The position numbers were made by a program, and so were the translations under genes. 50,474 bases of DNA. Origin: Candidatus Tectimicrobiota bacterium (GTDB lineage: Bacteria > UBA8248 > JACPRG01). Shown in pieces: positions 32,286 to 41,130 of the stretch (the first letter of the stretch is position 1; every line of letters begins with the position of its first letter). The stretch is taken from contig JACPRG010000150.1 of NCBI GenBank assembly GCA_016190025.1, forward strand, positions 1-50,474, given 5' to 3'. Under the pieces are notes generated by a model. That model was not told the DNA's origin. It saw only the letters and a list, made by a program, of their open reading frames with translations, and searched no databases.

Positions 32286-32391
32286 CCCGCTGAAAGTTTT
32301 CGGGTTATGCGTGCTCGGCGGCCGGCCCTTCGGGTGAGTTTTCGTTTCACTGAACCCTCCCTACGGGATTTGGGGGGGAAGAGGGTCTTTC

Positions 32392-34644
32392 GTGCGGAAG
32401 TTCCTCTGGGCGGGGATAGGGCTCTTTTTGGCCTTCCTTTGGTTCAGGCCGCCGGGGTGGGCCCAGGCCCCTGCGAAGCCCGATGAGCCGCCCCGCCCCG
32501 ACACGTCGCGCCCGTTCGCCCAGAGGCCGCCCTCTCTGCCGCTGACCCCTCCTGCGGCCCCCGTGACCCCGGAAGCCCCCGCGCCGCGGGGAATCCCCCC
32601 CCAGATCCTGATCCCCGGCGAAGAGACGACGTTCCGGGCGGATTCCCTCACGGAGGACACCGAGCGCAAGCTGGTGATCGGGGAGGGGTTCGTGGACATG
32701 CAATATCTTGGCAACCGCCTCCAGGCGGACCGGGTGGAGATCAACGTCGAGACCGGCGAAGGGACGGCCGAGGGGAACGTGGTGTTCGAGGACAAGGAAA
32801 ACCGCCTGGTCTGCGACCGGATGGAGTTCAACGTGCGCCGCCAGCAGGCCCTCCTGTACGGCGTCCAGGGCGAGTTGGGCCGGCAGATCAAGATTTCCGG
32901 GGCCCGGGTCGAGCGCCAGGACATGAAACGGTACCGGGTCCAGGACGGCTCGATCTCCACCTGCCGGGGGCCGGTCCCCGAATGGCAGTTCCGCTCCCGC
33001 TCCATCGACATCACGCTGGAAGAGCTCGCCTTCGTCCGCCAGCCCACCTTCTGGATCGTCGGCTTCCCGGCGGCGTTCCTTCCCTATCTGGTCGCCCCCG
33101 TCAAGACCGAGCGGTCTACCGGTTTTCTGGTCCCCCGGATTGGGACCAGCCGGCGCGACGGTTTCAAGTACGACCAGGAGTTCTTCTGGGCCTTCTCCAA
33201 GTACGCCGACGCCACCTTCGGCCTGGAGTACCGGAAAAACCGCGGGGTGATCCCCAAGGGAGAATTCCGCTACCGGCTCAGCGAGACGACCGAGGGGGAG
33301 ATGAATTTCAAGTTCTTGGACGACCAGTTGACGAAGGAGACGTACTATCGCCTTCAGGCGCAGCATCGGCAGGAGTTCGGCGAGCGGTTCGAGGGGTTTT
33401 ACCGGGCCGAGCGGGTCAACAACCTGAACTTCGACCAGAATTTCGAGGATGGCCTGGACATCCGGACGCGGCGCGACATCGAATCGGTGATGAACGTGAG
33501 AAAGAACTGGGAGACCTCCTCCTTCCAGTTCGTCGCGCAGTTTCTGGACTCCGCCGAAGAGGGCCGCAAGGACTTCTTCCAGCGCGCCCCGGACGTGAGC
33601 TACAGCGTGAGCCCGAGCGTCGGGCAGGTGGGGCCCCTCTCGATTAGCCCCTCCCTGAGCTCCTCTTTGGTCCGGTTCAACCGACGGCAGGACCGGGAAG
33701 ACGACCTCTGGCGGGTCGACGCGGCCCCCAGAATTTCGGTCCCCATCACGGGCCTGGAATGGCTCACGTTCAGTCCGTTCGCCGAGGGGCGTCTCACCTA
33801 TTACAGCGACGGCCGGGACCCCGCGGACCGGACCCGGAAATCCGGCGACTTTACCCGCGAGATCTTCACGTCCGGCGTCACCTCGGAGGGCCCCCGGTTT
33901 TTCCGCACCTTCCCGGTGGGGTTCGAGCGCGTGCCCGCCGTCAAGCACCTGACCCAGACCGTGTTCGAGTACACCTACCGCCCCGATATCGACAGGGAGG
34001 ACCGCCGGAAGATCGTGGAGATGGACTCCATCGACTCCTTCGAGCGCCAGCACTCGCTCTCCTACAGCTGGCAGAACCGGTTCCTGGCGAAGGTCCAGAC
34101 GGGGCGGGAGATCTTCGAGACCTGGGAGGTCTTCAGCTTTTCGGTCGCGAACTCCCTCAGCATCCGCAAGCTCGCCGAGGATGAGGACCGGCCCCTCGGA
34201 CCCGTGGGGTTCCGGCTGGAATCGAAGCCTTTCCGCCTGTGGCGGATCGGGTTCGACACCGACTACAACATCTACGACGAGGAATTCACCAGCTACGGCG
34301 TGAGCCTGGACCTGCGGGAGGGGCGGGAGTGGTTCTTGCGCTTCGAGACCCGGTTCAACGACCGCAAGGGCGGGGAACTGGACGAGCTGAACCACAACCT
34401 CTTCGCCGGGATCAATCTCCTGAAGGTCTTCTTCCTGGAGGGCGGGGCCCGCTGGGCCGGCGAGGAAGGGGAACTCCTGGAGAAGAACGTCATTTTCCGC
34501 TACCAGGGCTGCTGCTGGGGATTCAGCCTGGAGTTCCTGGAGAGGCCGGACGAGACCGTTTTCCAGTTCAGCTTCAACCTCGTGGGCCTGTTCGGCGACG
34601 AGCGCGCTCCCGCCTTCAAGTTCGGCCGGTCGGAGAGGGAGTAG
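32392..34644 (+). CDS. lptD: LPS-assembly outer membrane protein LptD
   Basis: A 750-residue outer-membrane protein that inserts LPS into the outer leaflet. It has a signal peptide (MRKFLWAGIGLFLAFLWF, cut near GWAQA), a proline-rich linker (28-72), an OstA/LptA-like beta-jellyroll (about 75-190: LVIGEGFVDMQYLGNRLQADRVE), the conserved STCRGPVPEWQFRS segment, and a long beta-barrel with alternating aromatic strands. It keeps few cysteines (in STCRG, LVCDRM and the late QGCCWG), so the disulfide network of E. coli LptD is at least different. The GTG at 32392 follows GGGGGGGAAGAGGG. The Lpt partner LptE is not visible nearby. Confidence 0.9.
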   Translation: MRKFLWAGIGLFLAFLWFRPPGWAQAPAKPDEPPRPDTSRPFAQRPPSLPLTPPAAPVTPEAPAPRGIPPQILIPGEETTFRADSLTEDTERKLVIGEGFVDMQYLGNRLQADRVEINVETGEGTAEGNVVFEDKENRLVCDRMEFNVRRQQALLYGVQGELGRQIKISGARVERQDMKRYRVQDGSISTCRGPVPEWQFRSRSIDITLEELAFVRQPTFWIVGFPAAFLPYLVAPVKTERSTGFLVPRIGTSRRDGFKYDQEFFWAFSKYADATFGLEYRKNRGVIPKGEFRYRLSETTEGEMNFKFLDDQLTKETYYRLQAQHRQEFGERFEGFYRAERVNNLNFDQNFEDGLDIRTRRDIESVMNVRKNWETSSFQFVAQFLDSAEEGRKDFFQRAPDVSYSVSPSVGQVGPLSISPSLSSSLVRFNRRQDREDDLWRVDAAPRISVPITGLEWLTFSPFAEGRLTYYSDGRDPADRTRKSGDFTREIFTSGVTSEGPRFFRTFPVGFERVPAVKHLTQTVFEYTYRPDIDREDRRKIVEMDSIDSFERQHSLSYSWQNRFLAKVQTGREIFETWEVFSFSVANSLSIRKLAEDEDRPLGPVGFRLESKPFRLWRIGFDTDYNIYDEEFTSYGVSLDLREGREWFLRFETRFNDRKGGELDELNHNLFAGINLLKVFFLEGGARWAGEEGELLEKNVIFRYQGCCWGFSLEFLERPDETVFQFSFNLVGLFGDERAPAFKFGRSERE

Positions 34645-34670
34645 AGAAACTCATCTGCGGGCCGGCTTTC

Positions 34671-34699
34671 TTGACTTCGGAGGGAGAGGGAAGTATCGT
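34671..34699 (+). promoter_or_regulatory. Sigma-70 promoter for the nucleotide-sugar operon
   Basis: TTGACT (34671-34676), a 17-bp spacer and TATCGT (34694-34699) lie in the gap between lptD and rmlA, facing rmlA. The leader to the GTG at 34864 would be about 160 nt and contains a strong GC hairpin. Confidence 0.5.
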
Positions 34700-34783
34700 G
34701 TCACCGCCTGTGAGGCGGCCTCCCCGCGAGGTTCACGGCTGACGGACCGGGGGTCTGGAGACTCCGGCGAGGGCAAAATGGAC

Positions 34784-34809
34784 CCCCCCGTGCGGGGGGA
34801 TTTGATTTA
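34784..34809 (+). terminator. GC hairpin with T-rich tail in the rmlA leader
   Basis: CCCCCCG (34784-34790) and CGGGGGG (34793-34799) form a stem with a very tight turn, followed by ATTTGATTT. It could end lptD transcripts or attenuate the rml operon, since it lies after the predicted rml promoter and 55 bp before the rmlA start. Confidence 0.4.
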
Positions 34810-34863
34810 GGGAGGATTCCGTCTGCGCGCGCGGGGGGCCGTTGCGGACGGGGGAAAAACCCG

Positions 34864-35928
34864 GTGAAGGGACTCATTCTCAGCGGAGGCCGGGGAACCC
34901 GGCTCCGTCCCATTACATACACCAACGCGAAGCAGCTCGTCCCGGTCGCCAACAAGCCCGTTCTTTTCTACGGAATCGAAGCCCTCCGGGAGGCGGGCGT
35001 CCGCGAGGTCGGCATCATCGTCGGGGACACGCGGGTGGCCATCGAAGAGGCCGTCGGCGACGGCTCGCGCTGGGACGTGGAAGTCACCTACATCCACCAG
35101 GAAGAGCCCCTGGGGCTGGCGCACGCCGTCCTCACCGCCGAGGAGTATCTGGCCGGTTCGCCGTTCGTGATGTATCTGGGCGACAACCTCATCATGGGGG
35201 GGATCCGCGGCCTCGTCGAGGAGTTCCAGCGGCGGGCGCCCGACGCCATGGTGCTCCTGTGTCCGGTGCCCAACCCCACCCAGTTCGGCGTGGCCGAGCT
35301 GGAGGGCGGCTGCGTCGTCCGGCTGGAGGAAAAGCCCGCCAACCCCAAGAGCAACCTGGCCCTGGTGGGGGTGTACATGTTCGACCGCTGCGTGTTCGAC
35401 GCGGCCCGCTCGATCCCGTTCTCCGCCCGGGGCGAGCTGGAGATCACCGACGCCATTCAGCGGCTCATCGATGACGGGCGCAAGGTTCACTCCCACATCG
35501 TCCGGGGTTGGTGGAAGGACACCGGCAAGCTGGAGGACCTGCTGGAGGCCAACCGGCTGATCCTGGACGCCCTGGAGGAGCGGCGGCTGGGAGAGGCGGA
35601 CGCGGAATCCCGGATCGAGTTCCGCGTGACCCTGGAGGAGGGGTGCCGGGTGATCCGGAGCACCGTCCGCGGACCCGTGGTCATCGGCAAGGGGGCGATC
35701 ATCCGCGACTCCTACGTGGGTCCCTTCACTTCCATCGGCGACGGGGTGCGCATCGAGCGGGCGGAAATCGAGCACAGCATCCTTCTGGAGGGAAGCACCG
35801 TCGTCGACATCCAGCAGCGGATCTGCGACAGCCTCATCGGCCGCAACGCCGTCATCCAGCGTTCGGCGGCCAAGCCCACGGCCTGCCGGTTCATGGTGGG
35901 CGACTACTCCCAGGTGTGCATCCAATGA
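34864..35928 (+). CDS. rmlA: Glucose-1-phosphate thymidylyltransferase (RmlA, long form)
   Basis: A 354-residue sugar-nucleotide pyrophosphorylase that makes dTDP-glucose. The nucleotide-binding signature LSGGRGTRLRPITYTNAKQL is at the N-terminus, with FVMYLGDNLIMGG holding the metal-binding Asp. After residue 240 a left-handed beta-helix follows (VVIGKGAIIRDSYVGPFTSIG), which marks the long form of RmlA, also seen in enzymes of deoxysugar antibiotics. The GTG start at 34864 is likely. The stop overlaps the start of the rmlC-like gene (ATGA). Confidence 0.9.
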   Translation: MKGLILSGGRGTRLRPITYTNAKQLVPVANKPVLFYGIEALREAGVREVGIIVGDTRVAIEEAVGDGSRWDVEVTYIHQEEPLGLAHAVLTAEEYLAGSPFVMYLGDNLIMGGIRGLVEEFQRRAPDAMVLLCPVPNPTQFGVAELEGGCVVRLEEKPANPKSNLALVGVYMFDRCVFDAARSIPFSARGELEITDAIQRLIDDGRKVHSHIVRGWWKDTGKLEDLLEANRLILDALEERRLGEADAESRIEFRVTLEEGCRVIRSTVRGPVVIGKGAIIRDSYVGPFTSIGDGVRIERAEIEHSILLEGSTVVDIQQRICDSLIGRNAVIQRSAAKPTACRFMVGDYSQVCIQ

Positions 35929-36422
35929 GCGGGAAACCCAGCCGGGACGGCCGGATCACCTCCGAGCCGATCCAGGGGGTGCGCGTGAAGGCGCTGAAGC
36001 GGATCGCCGACGAGCGCGGCTGGCTCATGGAGATGCTCCGCTCGGACGACGAGGTGTTCAAAAAGTTCGGCCAGGCGTACGTCACCGCCGCCTATCCCGG
36101 CGTGGTCAAAGCGTGGCACTATCACCGGGTCCAGACGGACAATTTCGTCTGCCTGCACGGGATGGCCAAGGTGGTGCTGTACGACCCCCGGCAGGACTCC
36201 CCCACCCGCGGGCACATCAACGAGTTCTTCCTGGGGGAGCTCAACCCCGTCCTGGTGCAGATCCCTCCGCTGGTCTATCACGGCTTCAAGACCATCGGCC
36301 CCCAGACGGCCCTCATCCTCAATCTCCCGACCGAGGTCTATCGCTACGAGGACCCCGACGAGTGCCGCATCCCCCCTCATGAAGGCACGGTCCCCTACGA
36401 TTGGGCGAGGAGGGACGGCTGA
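35925..36422 (+). CDS. rmlC: dTDP-4-dehydrorhamnose 3,5-epimerase-like cupin
   Basis: A 165-residue cupin of the RmlC family. The conserved catalytic-site segment appears as VVKAWHYHRVQTDNFVCLHG, with the base His in WHYH, and PPLVYHGFKTIG follows. It is shorter and less like textbook RmlC than rmlA and rmlD are to theirs, so a related 3- or 5-epimerase or isomerase role is possible. It overlaps rmlA by four bases and precedes rmlD. rmlB, the 4,6-dehydratase needed between them in rhamnose synthesis, is absent from this cluster. Confidence 0.78.
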   Translation: MSGKPSRDGRITSEPIQGVRVKALKRIADERGWLMEMLRSDDEVFKKFGQAYVTAAYPGVVKAWHYHRVQTDNFVCLHGMAKVVLYDPRQDSPTRGHINEFFLGELNPVLVQIPPLVYHGFKTIGPQTALILNLPTEVYRYEDPDECRIPPHEGTVPYDWARRDG

Positions 36423-36490
36423 GGATGGAAGCCCGGCCGGCGGCGGGCGCCCAGGACGCCGAACCCGGGGGAGAGGGGGGAGTGAGACGC

Positions 36491-37384
36491 ATGCCGACCT
36501 CTGAGGGCAGGCCCTTGCGCGTGGCGGTGACGGGGGCGGGGGGCATCCTCGGGACGGCGCTGCGGGAGGTCCTGCCCGAGGGGCCGCACCCGATGGAGGC
36601 CCTCGGATTCACCCGCGCCGACCTGGACGTGGCCCGGCCCGAGGAGGTGGAGGAGAAACTCTCGGCGGCCCGGCCGGACGCGGTCGTTCACGCGGGGGCG
36701 TTCACGAAGGTGGACGCCTGTGAGGATGAGCCCGATCGGGCCCGCCGGGTGAACGCGGCCGGGACGGCCCACGTGGCCCGGGCGTGCGCGAAGTTGAGTT
36801 GCCGTCTCGTTTACCTGAGCACAGACTATGTCTTTGATGGAAACTCCAGCCGTCCGTATCGGGAGGACGATCCCGTGTCCCCGCTGGGGGTGTACGGACG
36901 GACGAAGTGGGAAGGGGAGGTGGCCGTCCGGGAAGAAGGCCCGCAGGATTCGCTCATCGTGCGGACCGCCTGGGTGTACGGCCGCGGCGGGCGAAACTTC
37001 GTGGACGCTGTTTTGGAGAAGGGCGCCCTGGGCGAGCCCCTGCGCGTGGTGGACGACCAGCGGGGTTCTCCGACCTATTCCCGGGACCTCGCCGAGGCCC
37101 TGAAGGCGCTGCTCCGGACGAAGGCCAGGGGGACCGTGCACGTCTCGGGGGCGGGGGAGTGCTCGTGGTATGAGTTCGCCCGGGAGGTCCTGAGGGCCGC
37201 GGGGCAGGACCCCGGGCTGGTGGAGCCGACCTCGACGCGGACGCTGGGCCGTCGCGCCCCGCGCCCGGCTTATTCGGTCTTGGACACGTCGGCCTATGGA
37301 GAGTGGACGGGACGCCGAATGCGGCCCTGGCCCGAGGCCCTGCGGGACTATCTGGCGCTCAGAGGGGCGCTGATGGAAAGTTGA
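36491..37384 (+). CDS. rmlD: dTDP-4-dehydrorhamnose reductase
   Basis: A 297-residue short-chain reductase that makes dTDP-L-rhamnose. The cofactor turn is VTGAGGILGTALREV, with the STDYVFDGNSSRPYREDD segment, the catalytic Tyr-x3-Lys in VYGRTKWEGE, and RTAWVYGRGGRNFVDAVL. The ATG at 36491 lies about 10 nt after AGGGGGGAG and gives normal length; a GTG at 36482 is also possible. It is the last of the three rml genes, with ugd following after 30 bp. Confidence 0.9.
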   Translation: MPTSEGRPLRVAVTGAGGILGTALREVLPEGPHPMEALGFTRADLDVARPEEVEEKLSAARPDAVVHAGAFTKVDACEDEPDRARRVNAAGTAHVARACAKLSCRLVYLSTDYVFDGNSSRPYREDDPVSPLGVYGRTKWEGEVAVREEGPQDSLIVRTAWVYGRGGRNFVDAVLEKGALGEPLRVVDDQRGSPTYSRDLAEALKALLRTKARGTVHVSGAGECSWYEFAREVLRAAGQDPGLVEPTSTRTLGRRAPRPAYSVLDTSAYGEWTGRRMRPWPEALRDYLALRGALMES

Positions 37385-37414
37385 GGGTCCGGGGGAGTTC
37401 ATCGGAGAAGGACA

Positions 37415-38707
37415 TTGGAAATCGGGGTGATTGGAGTCGGCTACGTGGGGCTTGTGACCGGAGCGGTCTTCGCCGACCTGGGCAATGACGTCATCTGCGG
37501 AGACATCGACGCGGAGAAGATCGAGAAGCTGAACCGGGGCGAGATCCCCATCTATGAGGCGGGCCTGGAGGAGATGGTCCACCGCAACGTGGAGGGGCGC
37601 CGCCTGTCGTTCACGACGGATGTCGACCACCTCGTCCGCCGCTCGGAGCTGATCTTCATCTGCGTCGGCACGCCGCCCAAGAACAACGGCGAGACGGACC
37701 TCTCCTACGTGGAGAGCGCGGCCAAGGCCATCGCCCACTCCCTCGATGACTACAAGGTCATCGTCAACAAGAGCACTGTCCCCGTCGGCACGGGGGCCTT
37801 CGTGGCCGAGGTCATCGAGCGCCACAGGCGGAAAGACGTCAAGTTCGACGTGGTCTCCAACCCCGAGTTCCTGCGCGAGGGCTCGGCCATCCGCGACACC
37901 CTGGCCCCGGACCGCATCATCATCGGCGCCCCCAACAAGCGCGTGGCCATGAAGCTGCTGGAGCTGTACTCGCCGCTGGAGCGCCCCATGCTGATCACCG
38001 ATGTCCCCAGCGCGGAGATCATCAAGTACGCCAGCAACGCCTTCCTCGCCATGAAGATCTCCTTCATCAACGCCGTCGCCAACGTCTGCGAACTGGCCGG
38101 GGCCAACGTGGACGACGTGGCCAAGGGGATGGGGTACGACGCCCGCATCGGCAAGGATTTCCTTCAGCCGGGGCTCGGCTTCGGCGGCTCGTGTTTTCCC
38201 AAAGACCTCGAATCCTTCATCCACCGCTCGGGGGAGCTGGGTTACGATTTCAAGCTCCTCAAAGAGGTGTTGGCCATCAACCGCGAGCGCGCCTCCCACC
38301 TGGTGGGGATCGTCCGCAGGCACATGGGCGACCTTGGGGGCAGGGTCGTCGGCGTCCTGGGCCTGGCCTTCAAGGCCGACACCGACGACATGCGCGAGGC
38401 CAAGTCGGAGGAGGTCATCCGGGCGCTTTTGCGGGAAGGCGCGAAGGTGAAGGCCTACGACCCGGTGGCCATGGAGAACGCCAGGAAGATCTTGAGCGGG
38501 GTGGAGTTCTGCCCGAACGCCTACGCCGCGGCCGAGGGGGCCGACGCGCTGGTGGTCGTGACCGAGTGGCGGGAATTCCGGCAGCTCAACCTCGGGCGCC
38601 TGAAAGAATTGATGGCCCGGCCCGTCATCTTCGACGGCCGGAACGTCTACGACGCCGAGCGGGCGAGGGGGCTCGGCTTCGAATACCACGGCATGGGAAA
38701 GCTTTGA
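37415..38707 (+). CDS. ugd: UDP-glucose 6-dehydrogenase
   Basis: A 430-residue enzyme that oxidises UDP-glucose to UDP-glucuronate in two NAD+-dependent steps. The NAD fold starts [21 protein letters not shown]. The catalytic cysteine is in [10 protein letters not shown], the Thr-Val-Pro turn in [10 protein letters not shown], and the C-terminal nucleotide domain has [19 protein letters not shown]. The TTG start at 37415 is preceded by GGAGAAGG and is the only start that keeps the N-terminal strand. Its stop shares a base with the next gene's ATG, fitting a two-step route to UDP-xylose. Confidence 0.94.
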   Translation: MEIGVIGVGYVGLVTGAVFADLGNDVICGDIDAEKIEKLNRGEIPIYEAGLEEMVHRNVEGRRLSFTTDVDHLVRRSELIFICVGTPPKNNGETDLSYVESAAKAIAHSLDDYKVIVNKSTVPVGTGAFVAEVIERHRRKDVKFDVVSNPEFLREGSAIRDTLAPDRIIIGAPNKRVAMKLLELYSPLERPMLITDVPSAEIIKYASNAFLAMKISFINAVANVCELAGANVDDVAKGMGYDARIGKDFLQPGLGFGGSCFPKDLESFIHRSGELGYDFKLLKEVLAINRERASHLVGIVRRHMGDLGGRVVGVLGLAFKADTDDMREAKSEEVIRALLREGAKVKAYDPVAMENARKILSGVEFCPNAYAAAEGADALVVVTEWREFRQLNLGRLKELMARPVIFDGRNVYDAERARGLGFEYHGMGKL

Positions 38708-39651
38708 TGGGCGCCGCAAGAAGCCTGGTGACGGGGGGAGCGGGCTTTCTGGGCTCGCATCTGTGCGAGCGCCTTCTGGCCGACGGCCACGAGGTGATCT
38801 GCATGGACAACTTCCTGACCGGAAACGACGGGAACGTCGCCCACCTCGCCTGCGGCCGCTTCCACCTCGTAGAGTACAACGTCACCCAGTTTCTCGCCGT
38901 GCCGGGGCCGGTGGATTGCGTCTTCCACTTCGCCTCCCCCGCGAGCCCCCTGGACTACCTGGAGTATCCCATCCAGACGCTCAAGGTGGGGGCGCTCGGG
39001 ACCCTGAACGCCCTGGGGCTGGCCAAGGCGAAAGGGGCGACCCTGGTTCTGGCCTCCACCTCGGAGGTCTACGGCGACCCCCTCGTCCATCCCCAGAAGG
39101 AGAGTTACTGGGGGAACGTGAACCCCATCGGGCCCCGGGGGGTGTACGATGAGGCCAAGCGCTACGCGGAGGCGCTGGTGATGGCCTATCACCGGGTGCA
39201 CCGCCTGCGGACTCGCATCGCCCGGATCTTCAACACCTACGGGCCGCGGATGCGCCTGCGGGACGGACGGGCCGTCCCCGCCTTTTTCACCCAGGCCCTG
39301 CGGGGGGAGCCGCTCACGGTCTTCGGGGACGGCAGCCAGACGAGAAGTTTCTGCTATATTTCGGACATGATCGAGGGGATCGTGCGGCTGTCGCGCGCGG
39401 ACTATGCCGAGCCGGTCAACCTGGGGAACTCCGCCGAGATCACCATCAACGACCTGGCCCGGATCATCCTGGAGGTGACCGGAGGCAGAAGCCCCATCGA
39501 GCACAAACCCCTCCCCGTGGACGACCCCAAGGTCCGCCAGCCGGACATCACCCGCGCCCGGGAGGTCCTGGGCTGGACGCCGGAGGTGGATCTCCGGGAA
39601 GGTCTCAGGCGCACGATGGAGTACTTTCGCGGAAAGGTCTCCGCATCCTGA
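38707..39651 (+). CDS. UDP-glucuronate decarboxylase (UDP-xylose synthase type)
   Basis: A 314-residue extended short-chain dehydrogenase. The cofactor motif is [17 protein letters not shown], followed by the UXS-type segments [14 protein letters not shown] and [21 protein letters not shown], catalytic Tyr-x3-Lys in YDEAKRYAE, and [16 protein letters not shown]. These match UDP-glucuronate decarboxylase more closely than dTDP-glucose 4,6-dehydratase. It would turn the product of ugd, one base upstream, into UDP-xylose for glycan or LPS. A UDP-sugar epimerase with other specificity is the alternative. Confidence 0.85.
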   Translation: MGAARSLVTGGAGFLGSHLCERLLADGHEVICMDNFLTGNDGNVAHLACGRFHLVEYNVTQFLAVPGPVDCVFHFASPASPLDYLEYPIQTLKVGALGTLNALGLAKAKGATLVLASTSEVYGDPLVHPQKESYWGNVNPIGPRGVYDEAKRYAEALVMAYHRVHRLRTRIARIFNTYGPRMRLRDGRAVPAFFTQALRGEPLTVFGDGSQTRSFCYISDMIEGIVRLSRADYAEPVNLGNSAEITINDLARIILEVTGGRSPIEHKPLPVDDPKVRQPDITRAREVLGWTPEVDLREGLRRTMEYFRGKVSAS

Positions 39652-39691
39652 AGGCGCGTTCCCGCAAGACGCCGCGAGCAGGGGAACAGGC

Positions 39692-40417
39692 ATGAGCCCC
39701 GCGGACGCCCCCAAGCCGTATCCCACCTCCATCCGGGAGTGGCCCGAGGGGGATCGTCCCCGCGAGCGGCTCCTGGCCCGGGGGGCGGGGGATCTGGGCG
39801 AGGCGGAGCTTGTGGCCATCATCCTGCGCACCGGCAGCGGGCCGGGAGAAAGCAAAGGGGACGGCGGAAGCGCGGTGGATCTGGCCCGCTTGCTCCTCTT
39901 GCGGTTCGGCGGGCTGCGCGGGATTGAAAAGGCCGGGCTGAACGAGCTCTGCGCGGTCCGGGGGATGGGCCCCGCCAAGGTGGCCCAGCTGAAGGCGGCG
40001 CTGGAACTGGGCCGGCGCTTTCTCGCCGAGAGGGAGGCCGAGCGCGTGTTCACCTCGTCCGAGGATGCGGCCGCCTATTTCGCCCCCCGCTTGCGCGCCC
40101 GCCAAAAGGAGATCTTCCAGGCGGCCCTTTTGAACACCAAGAACCACCTGCTGAAAGTCGAGACGATCTCCCAGGGCTCGCTCAGCGAGAGCGTCGTGCA
40201 CCCCCGGGAGGCGTTCGCCCCCGCCCTGAAGGAGTCGGCGGCCTCGGTCATCTTCGCCCACAACCACCCCAGCGGAGACCCCGCCCCCAGCGAGGCGGAC
40301 CGGCGGCTGACCCGGCGTCTCCGGGAGACAGGGGAGATCCTGGGCATCCGGGTGCTCGACCACATCATCGTGGGCGAGACCGCCTGCTACAGTTTTGCCG
40401 ACGAGGGGGAGATCTAA
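39692..40417 (+). CDS. radC: RadC-family JAB/MPN metalloprotein
   Basis: A 241-residue RadC protein. An N-terminal helix-hairpin-helix part is recognisable as GIEKAGLNELCAVRGMGPAKVAQLKAALELG, and a JAMM domain has a Glu in the strand before it and the metal-binding HNHPSGDPAPSEAD. The biological role of RadC is not settled; it is not needed for recombination repair as first proposed. It stands 40 bp after the UXS gene without an obvious link to envelope sugars. Confidence 0.93.
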   Translation: MSPADAPKPYPTSIREWPEGDRPRERLLARGAGDLGEAELVAIILRTGSGPGESKGDGGSAVDLARLLLLRFGGLRGIEKAGLNELCAVRGMGPAKVAQLKAALELGRRFLAEREAERVFTSSEDAAAYFAPRLRARQKEIFQAALLNTKNHLLKVETISQGSLSESVVHPREAFAPALKESAASVIFAHNHPSGDPAPSEADRRLTRRLRETGEILGIRVLDHIIVGETACYSFADEGEI

Positions 40418-40479
40418 GCGTCGGGCGAAAGCTCGCTCTCCCGTCCGCCGGTGAGGGGCCGGCGAGGGGAAAAACCGCG

Positions 40480-41130
40480 ATGGCCAAAGCCGCAGGCCCT
40501 GTGAACTTTTGGCGCCGCGCCCTCTCCGAGAGGGAGACCCTCCTCGCCGCGCTGGCGGAAAGCGGCCTGGGGCGGCGGCTAGACCGCCTGGCGGACACGG
40601 TGGCGGAATCCATGGCCGCGGGCGGGAAGGTCCTCCTCTTCGGAAACGGGGGAAGCGCTGCCGACGCCCAGCACGCGGCCGCCGAGTGGGTCGGCCGCTT
40701 CCTCACCGAGCGCCCCCCCCTGCCCGCCGTCGCCCTTTCCACCGACCCCTCGGTCCTCACGGCCGTCGGGAACGACTACGGTTTTGAGCGTGTGTTCGAG
40801 CGCCAGGTCCAGGCCCTGGCCCTTCCGGGGGACGTGGCCATCGGGATCAGCACCAGCGGCGAATCGGAAAACGTGATCCGGGCCCTGCGCATGGCCAAGA
40901 GATGCGGCGCCCGCACGGCGGCCCTCCTCGGCGGGACCGGGGGCCGGGCCGGGCGGCTCGCGGGGGAGGCCCTCGTCGTCCCCAGCTCCCGGACGCCCCT
41001 CGTTCAGGAGGCCCACGGTTTCCTGCTCCACGTCCTCTGCGAGGAGGTGGAGCGCCGCCTCAAGGGCCGCCTCAAGAAGGGGAGAAGGGGCGGGCCTTCG
41101 GACAGCGGGAAGAAGGGGCGCCGTGGGTAA
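40480..41130 (+). CDS. gmhA: Phosphoheptose isomerase GmhA
   Basis: A 216-residue SIS-domain enzyme that converts sedoheptulose-7-phosphate to D-glycero-D-manno-heptose-7-phosphate, the first step of ADP-heptose synthesis. FGNGGSAADAQHAAAEWVGRF and GISTSGESENVIRAL are diagnostic. The last 25 residues are a basic tail (RRLKGRLKKGRRG and similar) not needed for the fold. hldE overlaps its end by eight bases, which agrees with the next two steps being in hldE. Confidence 0.93.
   Translation: MAKAAGPVNFWRRALSERETLLAALAESGLGRRLDRLADTVAESMAAGGKVLLFGNGGSAADAQHAAAEWVGRFLTERPPLPAVALSTDPSVLTAVGNDYGFERVFERQVQALALPGDVAIGISTSGESENVIRALRMAKRCGARTAALLGGTGGRAGRLAGEALVVPSSRTPLVQEAHGFLLHVLCEEVERRLKGRLKKGRRGGPSDSGKKGRRG

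Noticed and set aside
38707..39651. This gene as the missing rmlB
   Set aside because: Motifs such as the ASPASPLDY segment and [11 protein letters not shown] match UDP-glucuronate decarboxylases rather than dTDP-glucose 4,6-dehydratases.
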